A DNA stretch of 64,000 nt from Ruania alkalisoli (lineage in GTDB: Bacteria > Actinomycetota > Actinomycetes > Actinomycetales > Beutenbergiaceae): contig NZ_CP063169.1 of the NCBI RefSeq assembly GCF_014960965.1, forward strand, positions 3,567,581 through 3,631,580. Reading direction: 5' to 3'. The translations under genes were made by a program, and so were the position numbers. Every line of letters begins with the position of its first letter. The stretch's first letter is position 1. The notes below the pieces were generated by a model. The model was not told where the DNA came from. It was given only the letters and a program-made list of their open reading frames with translations, and made no database searches. Shown in pieces: positions 18,006 to 26,049 of the stretch.

Positions 18006-19073
18006 ATGCTGCCGCACGCACGCCACGAGTATCTGATCCGCCAGCTCGAGCTGCACGGCAGTATCCGCGCCAGTGAGATCGCGGAAGCGCTCGACGTCTC
18101 GCCCGTCACGATCCGCCGCGACATCGATCAGCTCGCCGACAAGGGATTGATGGAACGAGTGCACGGTGGCGCCCTCTCCCTGGCCCGGCAGACCTCCCGG
18201 CCGGATCCCGCTCGCACGCTCATCGGTGCTGTGGTCCCGTTGCGCAACTTCTACTACCCCGAGGTCGTGCACGGTATGGAACTCGTGGCCTCGCGCATGC
18301 GGGCCCGGCTGATTCTCGGCGTGGCTGGATACCAGCCTGAAACCGAGCGCAGTCGGGTGGAACGACTGCTCTCGCTCGGTGTGCAGGGGCTGATCCTGAC
18401 ACCGAGCCACCTCCAGAACGCTGACGACGTGGCGTCCTGGCTCACCGCGATCCCTGTGCCGGTGGTGTTGCTCGAACGACACGTGAACGCGACAAGTCAG
18501 GTCCGGCAGATCGACAGCGTGCGCACCGACCACACCTACGGAGCCGAACTCGCCGTCGAGCACCTCCGCGACCTGGGTCACGAACGGATCGGCCTGGCGG
18601 TGGACACATGGACTCCGACGGCTCCGTGGATCCAGCAAGGCTATCTCCAGGTGGCCGCGCGACTCGCGATGGAACCCGTGCCTGTCGTCGAACTGCCCTC
18701 GGACCCGAATGATATCGAGGCGATCACCAACGCGGCCAACCAGTTGATCGACGAGTATCTGCGGACCGGAGTCACGGGCCTGCTGGTGCACTCCGACCAT
18801 CATGCGATTCAGATCGCCGAGGTGTGCCAGCTTCGAGGGCTCAGAGTCCCGGAGGACATGGCGATCGTCTCCTATGACGACGTCCTGGCCGCGCACGCAG
18901 CCGTACCGCTGACAGCAGTGACACCGCCGCGGGTCGAGCTCGGCCGGGAGGCACTGCGGATGGTGATGACACGAGTCGAGCGGCCGGATGAGGCCGCCGC
19001 ACCGCATCACCTCCAACTGCTGCCGCGGCTGACGGTGCGTCAATCCACGGCACCAGCCCCGGCGTCGGCCTGA
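18006..19073 (+). CDS. Transcriptional regulator: DeoR-type HTH fused to LacI-type sugar-binding domain
   Basis: 355 residues from ATG 18006, behind GGAG. Residues 1-55 are a DeoR helix-turn-helix (RHEYLIRQLELHGSIRASEI, then VSPVTIRRDIDQL and VHGGA). From about residue 75 the protein switches to a LacI/periplasmic-binding-like effector domain (LIGAVVPLRNFYYPEVVHGM; later VSYDDVLAAHAAVPLTAV). DeoR domains normally pair with a phosphosugar sensor; this chimera should sense a free sugar. It lies between a hydroxyacid dehydrogenase and an importer operon and probably controls both, with the repeats at 17945 and 19134 as candidate sites. Confidence 0.88.
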   Translation: MLPHARHEYLIRQLELHGSIRASEIAEALDVSPVTIRRDIDQLADKGLMERVHGGALSLARQTSRPDPARTLIGAVVPLRNFYYPEVVHGMELVASRMRARLILGVAGYQPETERSRVERLLSLGVQGLILTPSHLQNADDVASWLTAIPVPVVLLERHVNATSQVRQIDSVRTDHTYGAELAVEHLRDLGHERIGLAVDTWTPTAPWIQQGYLQVAARLAMEPVPVVELPSDPNDIEAITNAANQLIDEYLRTGVTGLLVHSDHHAIQIAEVCQLRGLRVPEDMAIVSYDDVLAAHAAVPLTAVTPPRVELGREALRMVMTRVERPDEAAAPHHLQLLPRLTVRQSTAPAPASA

Positions 19074-19133
19074 GAGGCCGTGGCAGCGGGTTCGACACTG
19101 CTGCTCGGCTTCCTGCACCAACCGGATGATCTG

Positions 19134-19151
19134 TTTTGTCGCTTTTCGTCG
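19134..19151. promoter_or_regulatory. Direct-repeat operator candidate upstream of Opp/Dpp-type operon
   Basis: TTTTGTCG, C, TTTTCGTCG are two near-identical half sites in direct order, about 200 nt before the binding-protein gene. They resemble the arms of the inverted repeat at 17945-17963. Confidence 0.4.
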
Positions 19152-19351
19152 TTCCGAACCTCACGCTGATTAGCCTGACGACCACAACCGGGCACACCCC
19201 GCCGCAACTGGCCCAGTGCTATCAGTGACGAAGGCACCAGGCCACGTGGCATCGCCACGGCGATGCCACGGCGACGCCAAGCGCCTGAAGCCAGACCCTC
19301 GTGCTGAACATCGACCGTTCGGCCGGGACTCAGAGTCGAGGAGGACTACAC

Positions 19352-21358
19352 ATGAAGCGCTCGAGCAGGAACACGGCGACAGAGATCAGCCGGCGCCACC
19401 TGTTGCAGGTGGGCGGAGGTGCCGCTGCCCTTGCGACGTTGTCGCTCACGGCTTGCGACCCCGCCGAGGGCACCGGGGAGACAGACGGGGGGCAGGGGGC
19501 GCCGGACCCGAACCGTCCACTCGAATCCCCTGAGCTCACCGAACGGGTCGATGCCGGTGACCTTCCACCGCTCGACGAACGTCTCCCGGTCGAATCCGAT
19601 CGCCTCGTCGCAGCGACGGCCGCACTCGGGGTGTACGGCGGCGTCTATCACGGTGCCGTCGCCGACCAGGGTGACTCTCCCTGGCTGGAGCGCATGCTCG
19701 CCTACGAGCCCCTACTGCGATACGACCCCAACCTGGACGAGTTCGCCCAGCCAGGCACGCTGCGCGAGATCACCGTCAACGACGACGCCACGGTGTTCAC
19801 CCTCCACCTCCGGGAAGGGATGAAGTGGTCCGACGGCGAGCCGGTCACCGCCGACGACATCATGTTCGCCGTCAACGATGTCTTCTACAACACCGATATC
19901 CACGCCACACCTCCCGGACTGCTCACGACAGCTGGTGAACCGTGCGAGGCCGAGAAGGTGGATGACCACACGGTCACATTGACGTTCGCCCAGTCCAAGG
20001 GAGACTTCATCGAGGAGGCCTCCCGCGCAGCGAACGCCGTCTCGCCCAATCTGCTCTTCTACCCCAAGCACTACCTGGAGCAGTTCCTGCCCGCTCTGAA
20101 CCCCGACGCCGAATCGGTCGCCGAGGAAGCGGGCTTCGGCGACTGGACCGCGTACTGGCAAGACCGGATCGAGTGGTGGAACAACCCCGACCGGCCGGTT
20201 CTCTATCCATGGGTCATCACCGACCCACTGAATGAGGGAAACGTCGTCCACGCCGAGCGCAACCCGTACTACTGGAAGGTCGACTCCGGAGGTGCGCAGC
20301 TGCCCTACATCGACCGCCTGGAGTTCGAGATCATCCAAGAGGAGGAGGTCATGCTTCTCAAGGCCGTCAACGGTGAGCTCGACTTCCACTCGAGGCACTT
20401 CAACTCCGACGCGAACAAGCCGGTCCTCGCAGAGGGCCGCGAGAGCGGCGGGTACCACTTCGTTCCTGTGCAGCCGACCTCGATGAACCGGCTCGTGATC
20501 GCGCTGAACCTGAACCACCGGGACGAAGAGCTGCGCGGCATCTTCCAGAACAAGGACTTCCGCGTCGGCCTCTCGCATGCCATCGACCGGCAGGACATCA
20601 TCGACACCGCGTACCAACGCCAGGGCGAGCCCTGGCAGGCGGCACCGCACCCGGACTCGGAGTTCTTCGACGAGGAGTTCGCCAAGCAGTACACGGAGTT
20701 CGATCTCGACCTCGCCAACAGCCACCTCGATGCTGCTGGACTGACCGAGAAGGACTCCGAGGGGTTCCGGCTGCGCCCCAACGGGGAACGGCTTCGTTTC
20801 AGCATCGACATCACCAACCTCTTCCCCGAATGGGCTCCAGCAGCCGATCTGATCACCCAGACCTGGGCCGAGGTCGGTGTGGACGCCCAGGTCAACCCGA
20901 TCGAGCGCAGCCTGTTCTACGAACGCAAGGAGGCCGCTGCCAACGAGCACGACGCCAACATCTGGGCGGGCGACGGTGGCCTGAAGATCGAGATGCTCGA
21001 ACAGCGGTGGTGGTTCCCCAACGGCGGCGAATCGAACTACGCCACACAGTGGGCGGAGTACTACGTGAGCCGAGGCGAGGGGGAGAACGCCGTCGAGCCG
21101 CCGGAGCCGACATTGCGGCAGATGGAGCTGGCTCGGCAGATCCCGCTCGAGCCCGATGTCGAGACGCAGAAGGAGATCTTCCGCGAGATCCTGCAAATCG
21201 CGAAGGAGCAGTTCTACGTGATCGGTATCGCGCTGCCGACCGCAGGCTACGCCATCGCTAAAGACAACCTCGAGAACATCGTCGAGTCCTTCCCCGACTC
21301 CTGGCTGCACATGACCCCGGGCCACATCAACCCACCGACCTGGTTCTTCACGCCGTGA
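19352..21358 (+). CDS. ABC transporter substrate-binding lipoprotein, family 5 (Opp/Dpp type)
   Basis: 668 residues from ATG 19352, preceded by GAGGAGG. The N-terminus has a twin-arginine-like EISRRHLLQVGGG and a lipobox LTAC, so it is exported, possibly by Tat, and lipid-anchored. The mature protein has family-5 hallmarks: LREGMKWSDGEPVTADDIMF and DFRVGLSHAIDRQDI. At 668 residues it is longer than typical peptide-binding members, as is common for members that bind oligosaccharides. The adjacent sugar-type regulator favours a sugar ligand, but that is inference. First gene of a four-gene importer operon. Confidence 0.9.
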   Translation: MKRSSRNTATEISRRHLLQVGGGAAALATLSLTACDPAEGTGETDGGQGAPDPNRPLESPELTERVDAGDLPPLDERLPVESDRLVAATAALGVYGGVYHGAVADQGDSPWLERMLAYEPLLRYDPNLDEFAQPGTLREITVNDDATVFTLHLREGMKWSDGEPVTADDIMFAVNDVFYNTDIHATPPGLLTTAGEPCEAEKVDDHTVTLTFAQSKGDFIEEASRAANAVSPNLLFYPKHYLEQFLPALNPDAESVAEEAGFGDWTAYWQDRIEWWNNPDRPVLYPWVITDPLNEGNVVHAERNPYYWKVDSGGAQLPYIDRLEFEIIQEEEVMLLKAVNGELDFHSRHFNSDANKPVLAEGRESGGYHFVPVQPTSMNRLVIALNLNHRDEELRGIFQNKDFRVGLSHAIDRQDIIDTAYQRQGEPWQAAPHPDSEFFDEEFAKQYTEFDLDLANSHLDAAGLTEKDSEGFRLRPNGERLRFSIDITNLFPEWAPAADLITQTWAEVGVDAQVNPIERSLFYERKEAAANEHDANIWAGDGGLKIEMLEQRWWFPNGGESNYATQWAEYYVSRGEGENAVEPPEPTLRQMELARQIPLEPDVETQKEIFREILQIAKEQFYVIGIALPTAGYAIAKDNLENIVESFPDSWLHMTPGHINPPTWFFTP

Positions 21359-21399
21359 CCAGCTCGGGCCCCAGCCCGCGCCCCAGGAGGAGGTGACCA

Positions 21400-22392
21400 T
21401 TGCTCCGCTACATCACTCGCCGGCTGCTTATTCTCATCCCGACGCTCGCCGCGATCTCGGTGGTCACGTTCATCGTGATCCAGCTGCCCCCCGGGGACTA
21501 TCTCACCACCCGGATCGCCCAGCTGTCGGCACAGGGCGACGGCTCGCTCAGTGCCCAGGAGCTGGAGCGACTCACGCAGCGATACGGCTTGGACCAGCCG
21601 GTGTACGTGCAGTACTGGACCTGGATCTCGAACATCCTGTTCCACGGCGACTTCGGCGACTCCTTCGTCTACGGCCGTCCGGTCGGTGCGCTGCTCGCCG
21701 AACGGCTGCCGCTGACGATCTTGCTGTCGGTGCTGACGTTGCTGTTCATCTGGGCCGTCTCGTTCCCGATCGGGGTGTACTCGGCGATGCGTCAGTACTC
21801 GGTGGGTGACTACACGTTCACCTTCTTCGGGTACCTCGGGCTGGCGGTGCCGAACTTCCTGATCGCGCTCGTGCTGATGTGGGTGAGCCTGCAGTACTTC
21901 GGCACGAGTGTCGGCGGGTTGTTCTCCCCGGAGTACCGGGACGCTCCATGGAGCATGGCCAAGTTCGGCGACCTGCTCGCGCACCTGTGGATCCCTGTGG
22001 TGATCTGGGGAACTGCCGGAACCGCTGCCAACATCCGGGTGCTCCGGGCGAATTTGCTCGATGAGCTGCGCAAACCGTACGTCACTGCAGCCCGAGCCCG
22101 TGGAATGAAGCGGGGGCTACTGACGATCAAGTACCCCGTGCGGGTAGCAATGAATCCGTTCTTCTCCACCATCGGGTGGATCCTGCCCGGGCTGATCGCC
22201 GCAGACGCGATCACCTCACAGGTGCTGAACCTCAACACCACCGGCCCCCTCCTGCTCGATGCGCTGCTCGCCCAGGACATGTACCTGGCCGGATCAGTTC
22301 TTCTGATCAGCGCGCTGCTGGTGGTCATCGGCACCCTGATCTCCGACCTCGCCCTCGCATGGCTGGACCCCCGCGTCCGGCTCCGGTACTGA
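21400..22392 (+). CDS. ABC permease, OppB/DppB type (TTG start)
   Basis: 330 residues. The best start is TTG 21400, right after AGGAGGAGG; it gives the standard LRYITRRLLILIPTLAAISV opening of the family. About six membrane segments, and the EAA-like loop KPYVTAARARGMKRG near residue 225 that contacts the ATPase. The gene follows the binding-protein stop by 41 nt and precedes the second permease by 15 nt. Confidence 0.92.
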   Translation: MLRYITRRLLILIPTLAAISVVTFIVIQLPPGDYLTTRIAQLSAQGDGSLSAQELERLTQRYGLDQPVYVQYWTWISNILFHGDFGDSFVYGRPVGALLAERLPLTILLSVLTLLFIWAVSFPIGVYSAMRQYSVGDYTFTFFGYLGLAVPNFLIALVLMWVSLQYFGTSVGGLFSPEYRDAPWSMAKFGDLLAHLWIPVVIWGTAGTAANIRVLRANLLDELRKPYVTAARARGMKRGLLTIKYPVRVAMNPFFSTIGWILPGLIAADAITSQVLNLNTTGPLLLDALLAQDMYLAGSVLLISALLVVIGTLISDLALAWLDPRVRLRY

Positions 22393-22407
22393 GAAGGAGC
22401 GTCGCCC

Positions 22408-23580
22408 ATGACGAACGCACCAACCCCTGACGCCGGTGGCGCTCTGGCCAAACCCGATCTCGGCCCAGGCCCGGAACCGACAGAGTCGACAGGTCAGGAC
22501 CGGCTTGCTCTCGCCTCGCAGTCCCAGCTCGTCTGGTGGAGCTTCAAGAAGCATCGCCTGGCTCTGGTCTGCGGCGTGATCACGATCGCGATCTACGCGA
22601 TCGCGATCCTGGCCCCCTTCCTCGCCCCCTACCCCTCGGGCCATCACAACAACGAGTACACGTACGCACCTCCACAGTCGGTCCACCTCTTCCACGAGGG
22701 AACCTTCCGTCCGCACGTCAACGGCTACTCCTTCGAGCAGGACCCGGACACGCTCGCGCTGACGTTCGAGGTCGATCCCGACATCGTGATCCCGATCGGG
22801 CTGTTCGTCGAGGGACCCGAGTACGAGATCCTGGGGTTCATCCCCTGGGACCGGCACCTGATCGGTCCCACCGACTACGACGCCGGCCCCATGTACCTGC
22901 TCGGCGCCGACGCCAATGGCCGAGACCTGCTCTCACGGATCATGCACGGGACGACGATCTCGATGTCCGTCGGCCTGGTCGGGGTGCTGCTCTCCCTCTT
23001 CCTCGGCGTGGTCCTCGGCGGGCTCTCCGGCTACCTCGGCGGGAAGGTCGACACAGCGATCCAGCGGCTCATCGAGTTCATCATCGCGATCCCGACGATC
23101 CCGCTCTGGATGGCCCTGTTCGCCGCCGTACCCGCCAGCTGGAGCCCGGTGCAGCGCTACCTCGCGCTGACCGTGGTGATCTCTCTCGTCGGCTGGGTCG
23201 GGATGGCCCGCGAGGTACGCGGGAAGTTCTTCGCCGTCCGCAACGAAGAGTACGTCTCGGCGGCCATCGCCGACGGTGCGAGCCAGAGCAGGGTGATGTT
23301 CCGTCACATGCTGCCCTCATTCACCAGCCACATCATCGCCAACCTCTCGTTGTCGATCCCCACGATCATCCTCGCTGAGACCGCGCTGTCCTTCATCGGG
23401 CTCGGCCTGCAGTCCCCGACCGTGAGTTGGGGTGTGCTGCTGCAGGAGGCGCAGAACATCCGCGCCGTTTCCACCGCACCGTGGATCCTGCTGCCCGGTG
23501 TCGCCGTCGTTATCACCGTGCTCGCGATGAACTTCTTCGGCGACGGCCTACGGGACGCGGCCGATCCGTACAAGAACTAA
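22408..23580 (+). CDS. ABC permease, OppC/DppC type
   Basis: 390 residues, ATG 22408 behind GAAGGAG. After the first membrane segment (about 50-72) there is an extracytoplasmic insertion of about 90 residues before the core segments, as in OppC-like permeases of long-binding-protein systems. The coupling loop EEYVSAAIADGASQSRVMFR contacts the ATPase, and the C-terminus has the GDGLRDAADP ending typical of the family. Confidence 0.92.
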   Translation: MTNAPTPDAGGALAKPDLGPGPEPTESTGQDRLALASQSQLVWWSFKKHRLALVCGVITIAIYAIAILAPFLAPYPSGHHNNEYTYAPPQSVHLFHEGTFRPHVNGYSFEQDPDTLALTFEVDPDIVIPIGLFVEGPEYEILGFIPWDRHLIGPTDYDAGPMYLLGADANGRDLLSRIMHGTTISMSVGLVGVLLSLFLGVVLGGLSGYLGGKVDTAIQRLIEFIIAIPTIPLWMALFAAVPASWSPVQRYLALTVVISLVGWVGMAREVRGKFFAVRNEEYVSAAIADGASQSRVMFRHMLPSFTSHIIANLSLSIPTIILAETALSFIGLGLQSPTVSWGVLLQEAQNIRAVSTAPWILLPGVAVVITVLAMNFFGDGLRDAADPYKN

Positions 23581-23627
23581 CGCCGCCACCACACCCCGAC
23601 CAGTTCCTCAGATTCCCGGGAGCCCCC

Positions 23628-25835
23628 ATGCAGCATTCACTCACCGCCACAGACGAGCGGCCCACAGAACCGCCCGCTGCCGCCGCGCCGCTGCTTGAGA
23701 TCGACTCGCTCCACACCCGCTTCGACACCGCCGACGGTGAAGTACGCGCCGTGGACGGCGTGAGCTTGACCGTCCGCGCCGGTCGCACATTGTGCGTGGT
23801 CGGCGAGTCCGGGTGCGGGAAGTCGATCATGGCCCGATCCGTTCTCCAGCTCGTCGAGCCACCGGGCAAGATCGTGAGCGGCTCGATCCGCTGGAACCAC
23901 GGCGAGTCCGGTCCGGTCGACACCACGGCCCTGGAACCGGACGGTGAGCAGATACGTCAGATCCGTGGCAACGAGATCGGGATGGTCTTCCAGGAACCGA
24001 TGGCCTCACTCTCCCCCATGTACACCATCGGGGCGCAGCTCACCGAGGCGATCCTCCTGCACCGTGACGTCACCCCCGACGAGGCACGTCGGATCGGGAT
24101 CGATCTCCTCACCCAGGTCGGCATCCCCCAGCCGGAAGGACGCTTCGACGCCTACCCGTTCCAGCTCTCCGGCGGGATGTGCCAGCGAGTGATGATCGCG
24201 ATCGCCCTCAGCTGCGATCCAGCCCTGCTCATCGCCGACGAACCCACCACGGCCCTGGACGTCACGACGCAAGCCCGCATCCTCGACCTGCTCAAGGACC
24301 TGCAGCGTCACAACGGCATGGCGATGATGTTCATCACCCACGACCTCGGAGTCGTGGCCGAGATCGCCGACGACGTCACCGTGATGTACCTGGGCCAGGC
24401 CGTCGAGCATGGCACCGTCGAACAGATCTTCACCACACCGAAACACCCGTACACCCAGGCCCTGCTGGGCTCACTGCCCACCCTCGAGGACACCACGCAT
24501 CGACGGCCACTGACCGCGATCCGCGGCATGGTCCCGCACCCCCAGAACCGACCCACCGGCTGCCCGTTCTGGACCAGGTGCGATGCTGCGATCGGTGGTG
24601 TGTGCGACGTCGAGGAACCGCCCGAGTCGACCTTCGACGACGGCCACCGTGCCGCCTGTCATCGGTACAGCCACCCCGACGGCGGAGGCAGCGTGCCGCT
24701 CCCGGCGCCGGCCGTGCGCGGGCACGCCACCGACCGCAGCGGACGCGGCCAGGCCGAGGGCGCCCCGGTCCTGGAAGTGCGGAACCTGACCAAGCAGTAC
24801 ACCGTCTCCGGCGGAATGTTCCGCCGCAACAAGGGCACCGTGCACGCCGTCAGCGATGTGAGTCTGACGATCAGACCGGGGGAAACTCTGGGGCTCGTGG
24901 GCGAGTCCGGATGCGGAAAGACCACCCTCGGTCGCAGTATCGCCCGGCTCGTGGACGCCTCCTCCGGGGAGGTGCTGTTCCGGGATCGCGACGGCACTCA
25001 GGTCGACCTTGCAGCGTTGCGCGGGGCGGCTCTACGCCGCTACCGCACCCGGGTGCGGGTGATATTCCAGGACCCGTTCTCGTCGCTGAACCCACGGATG
25101 ACTGTCGAGCAGATCGTCGGTGAACCGCTGCGGGCGAACGGCATGGCCAGAGGAAGCACCCTCACCGATCAGGTAGCCGAGATGCTGCGCAAGGTCGGGA
25201 TCCAACCGGAGTACATGTCGCGGTACCCGCATGCCTTCTCGGGCGGGCAGCGGCAGCGGCTCAACATCGCCCGGGCCTTGATCACCGAACCCGAGTTGGT
25301 GATCGCTGACGAACCGGTCTCGGCGTTGGACGTCTCCGTGCGTGCGCAGATCCTGAATCTGCTCAACGACCTGCAGGACGAGTTGGGCCTGACCTACCTG
25401 TTCATCTCGCACGACCTGTCGGTCGTCGAACATGTGAGTGACCGTGTCGCCGTCATGTACATGGGCCGGATTATCGAGGAGGGGCCGGCCGACGCCCTGT
25501 TCGGGGCGCCACAGCACCCGTACACCCAGGCGCTCCTGGACGCGGTGCCGATCCCCGATCCGTTCGCCCGGCCCGAACGCTCCAGCACCGTGCCCGACGA
25601 GCTCCCGGACCCCATGAACCCACCAGCTGGGTGCTCCTTCCACACACGGTGCACCTTCGCCGATTCCAATCACGGGTGCTCAACGACGCTGCCGGCATTG
25701 ACCCGCGTCGACGAGAATCACGACGCCGCATGCCACCGGTCCAGCGAACTCGCGCTGCAGGGGATCACGCGCACCCGTGAGACACCGGAGGCGTCGGAAA
25801 CGGCACCATCCCAAGCGGCTGTCTCGTCCAGGTAA
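23628..25835 (+). CDS. Fused dual ABC ATPase (DppD-DppF type) of the importer
   Basis: 735 residues from ATG 23628, with two complete ATPase domains plus OppD/F C-terminal cysteine motifs. Domain 1: GESGCGKS (about 62), signature [26 protein letters not shown]. Domain 2: [41 protein letters not shown]. The tails CPFWTRC and CSFHTRC carry the conserved Cys of this branch, linked in some members to an iron-sulfur site. The usual Arg in signature 1 (GMRQR) is Cys here. The last 118 nt overlap a reverse-strand antitoxin gene. Confidence 0.93.
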   Translation: MQHSLTATDERPTEPPAAAAPLLEIDSLHTRFDTADGEVRAVDGVSLTVRAGRTLCVVGESGCGKSIMARSVLQLVEPPGKIVSGSIRWNHGESGPVDTTALEPDGEQIRQIRGNEIGMVFQEPMASLSPMYTIGAQLTEAILLHRDVTPDEARRIGIDLLTQVGIPQPEGRFDAYPFQLSGGMCQRVMIAIALSCDPALLIADEPTTALDVTTQARILDLLKDLQRHNGMAMMFITHDLGVVAEIADDVTVMYLGQAVEHGTVEQIFTTPKHPYTQALLGSLPTLEDTTHRRPLTAIRGMVPHPQNRPTGCPFWTRCDAAIGGVCDVEEPPESTFDDGHRAACHRYSHPDGGGSVPLPAPAVRGHATDRSGRGQAEGAPVLEVRNLTKQYTVSGGMFRRNKGTVHAVSDVSLTIRPGETLGLVGESGCGKTTLGRSIARLVDASSGEVLFRDRDGTQVDLAALRGAALRRYRTRVRVIFQDPFSSLNPRMTVEQIVGEPLRANGMARGSTLTDQVAEMLRKVGIQPEYMSRYPHAFSGGQRQRLNIARALITEPELVIADEPVSALDVSVRAQILNLLNDLQDELGLTYLFISHDLSVVEHVSDRVAVMYMGRIIEEGPADALFGAPQHPYTQALLDAVPIPDPFARPERSSTVPDELPDPMNPPAGCSFHTRCTFADSNHGCSTTLPALTRVDENHDAACHRSSELALQGITRTRETPEASETAPSQAAVSSR

Positions 25836-26017
25836 CTCGCCCACTCATCCGGAGGCGTCCGCCGAATCTGGTCACGCAAACGCTCGAACCGACGCGATCG
25901 GTCGTCGAGATCTGCGAGCGCAGCCAGGTGCTGGCCGAACGTTGTTCCATGGTCCGCCGCCTGCGCCTTGAGTCGGTCTCTCAGGTCGGTATCGACCTTG
26001 ATCGTCGTCACAGTCAT
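25718..26017 (-). CDS. Orphan antitoxin-like ribbon-helix-helix protein
   Basis: 99 residues from ATG 26017. MTVTTIKVDTDLRDRLKAQA is the N-terminus of actinobacterial RHH antitoxins that neutralise PIN or MazF toxins, and [13 protein letters not shown] is where such proteins usually end. Here the frame continues about 25 residues ([11 protein letters not shown] ... WHAAS) read antisense through the end of the ATPase gene. No toxin gene follows, so this looks like a remnant whose partner and original stop were lost. Its ATG is 33 nt from the flavoprotein stop on the same strand. Confidence 0.72.
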   Translation of the reverse strand: MTVTTIKVDTDLRDRLKAQAADHGTTFGQHLAALADLDDRSRRFERLRDQIRRTPPDEWASYLDETAAWDGAVSDASGVSRVRVIPCSASSLDRWHAAS

Positions 26018-26049
26018 ACCGAGAGTATGACCGCGCTCAGTAGGAGCTG

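Noticed and set aside
19712-21400. 562-codon reverse frame
   Set aside because: Shadow of the binding-protein gene.
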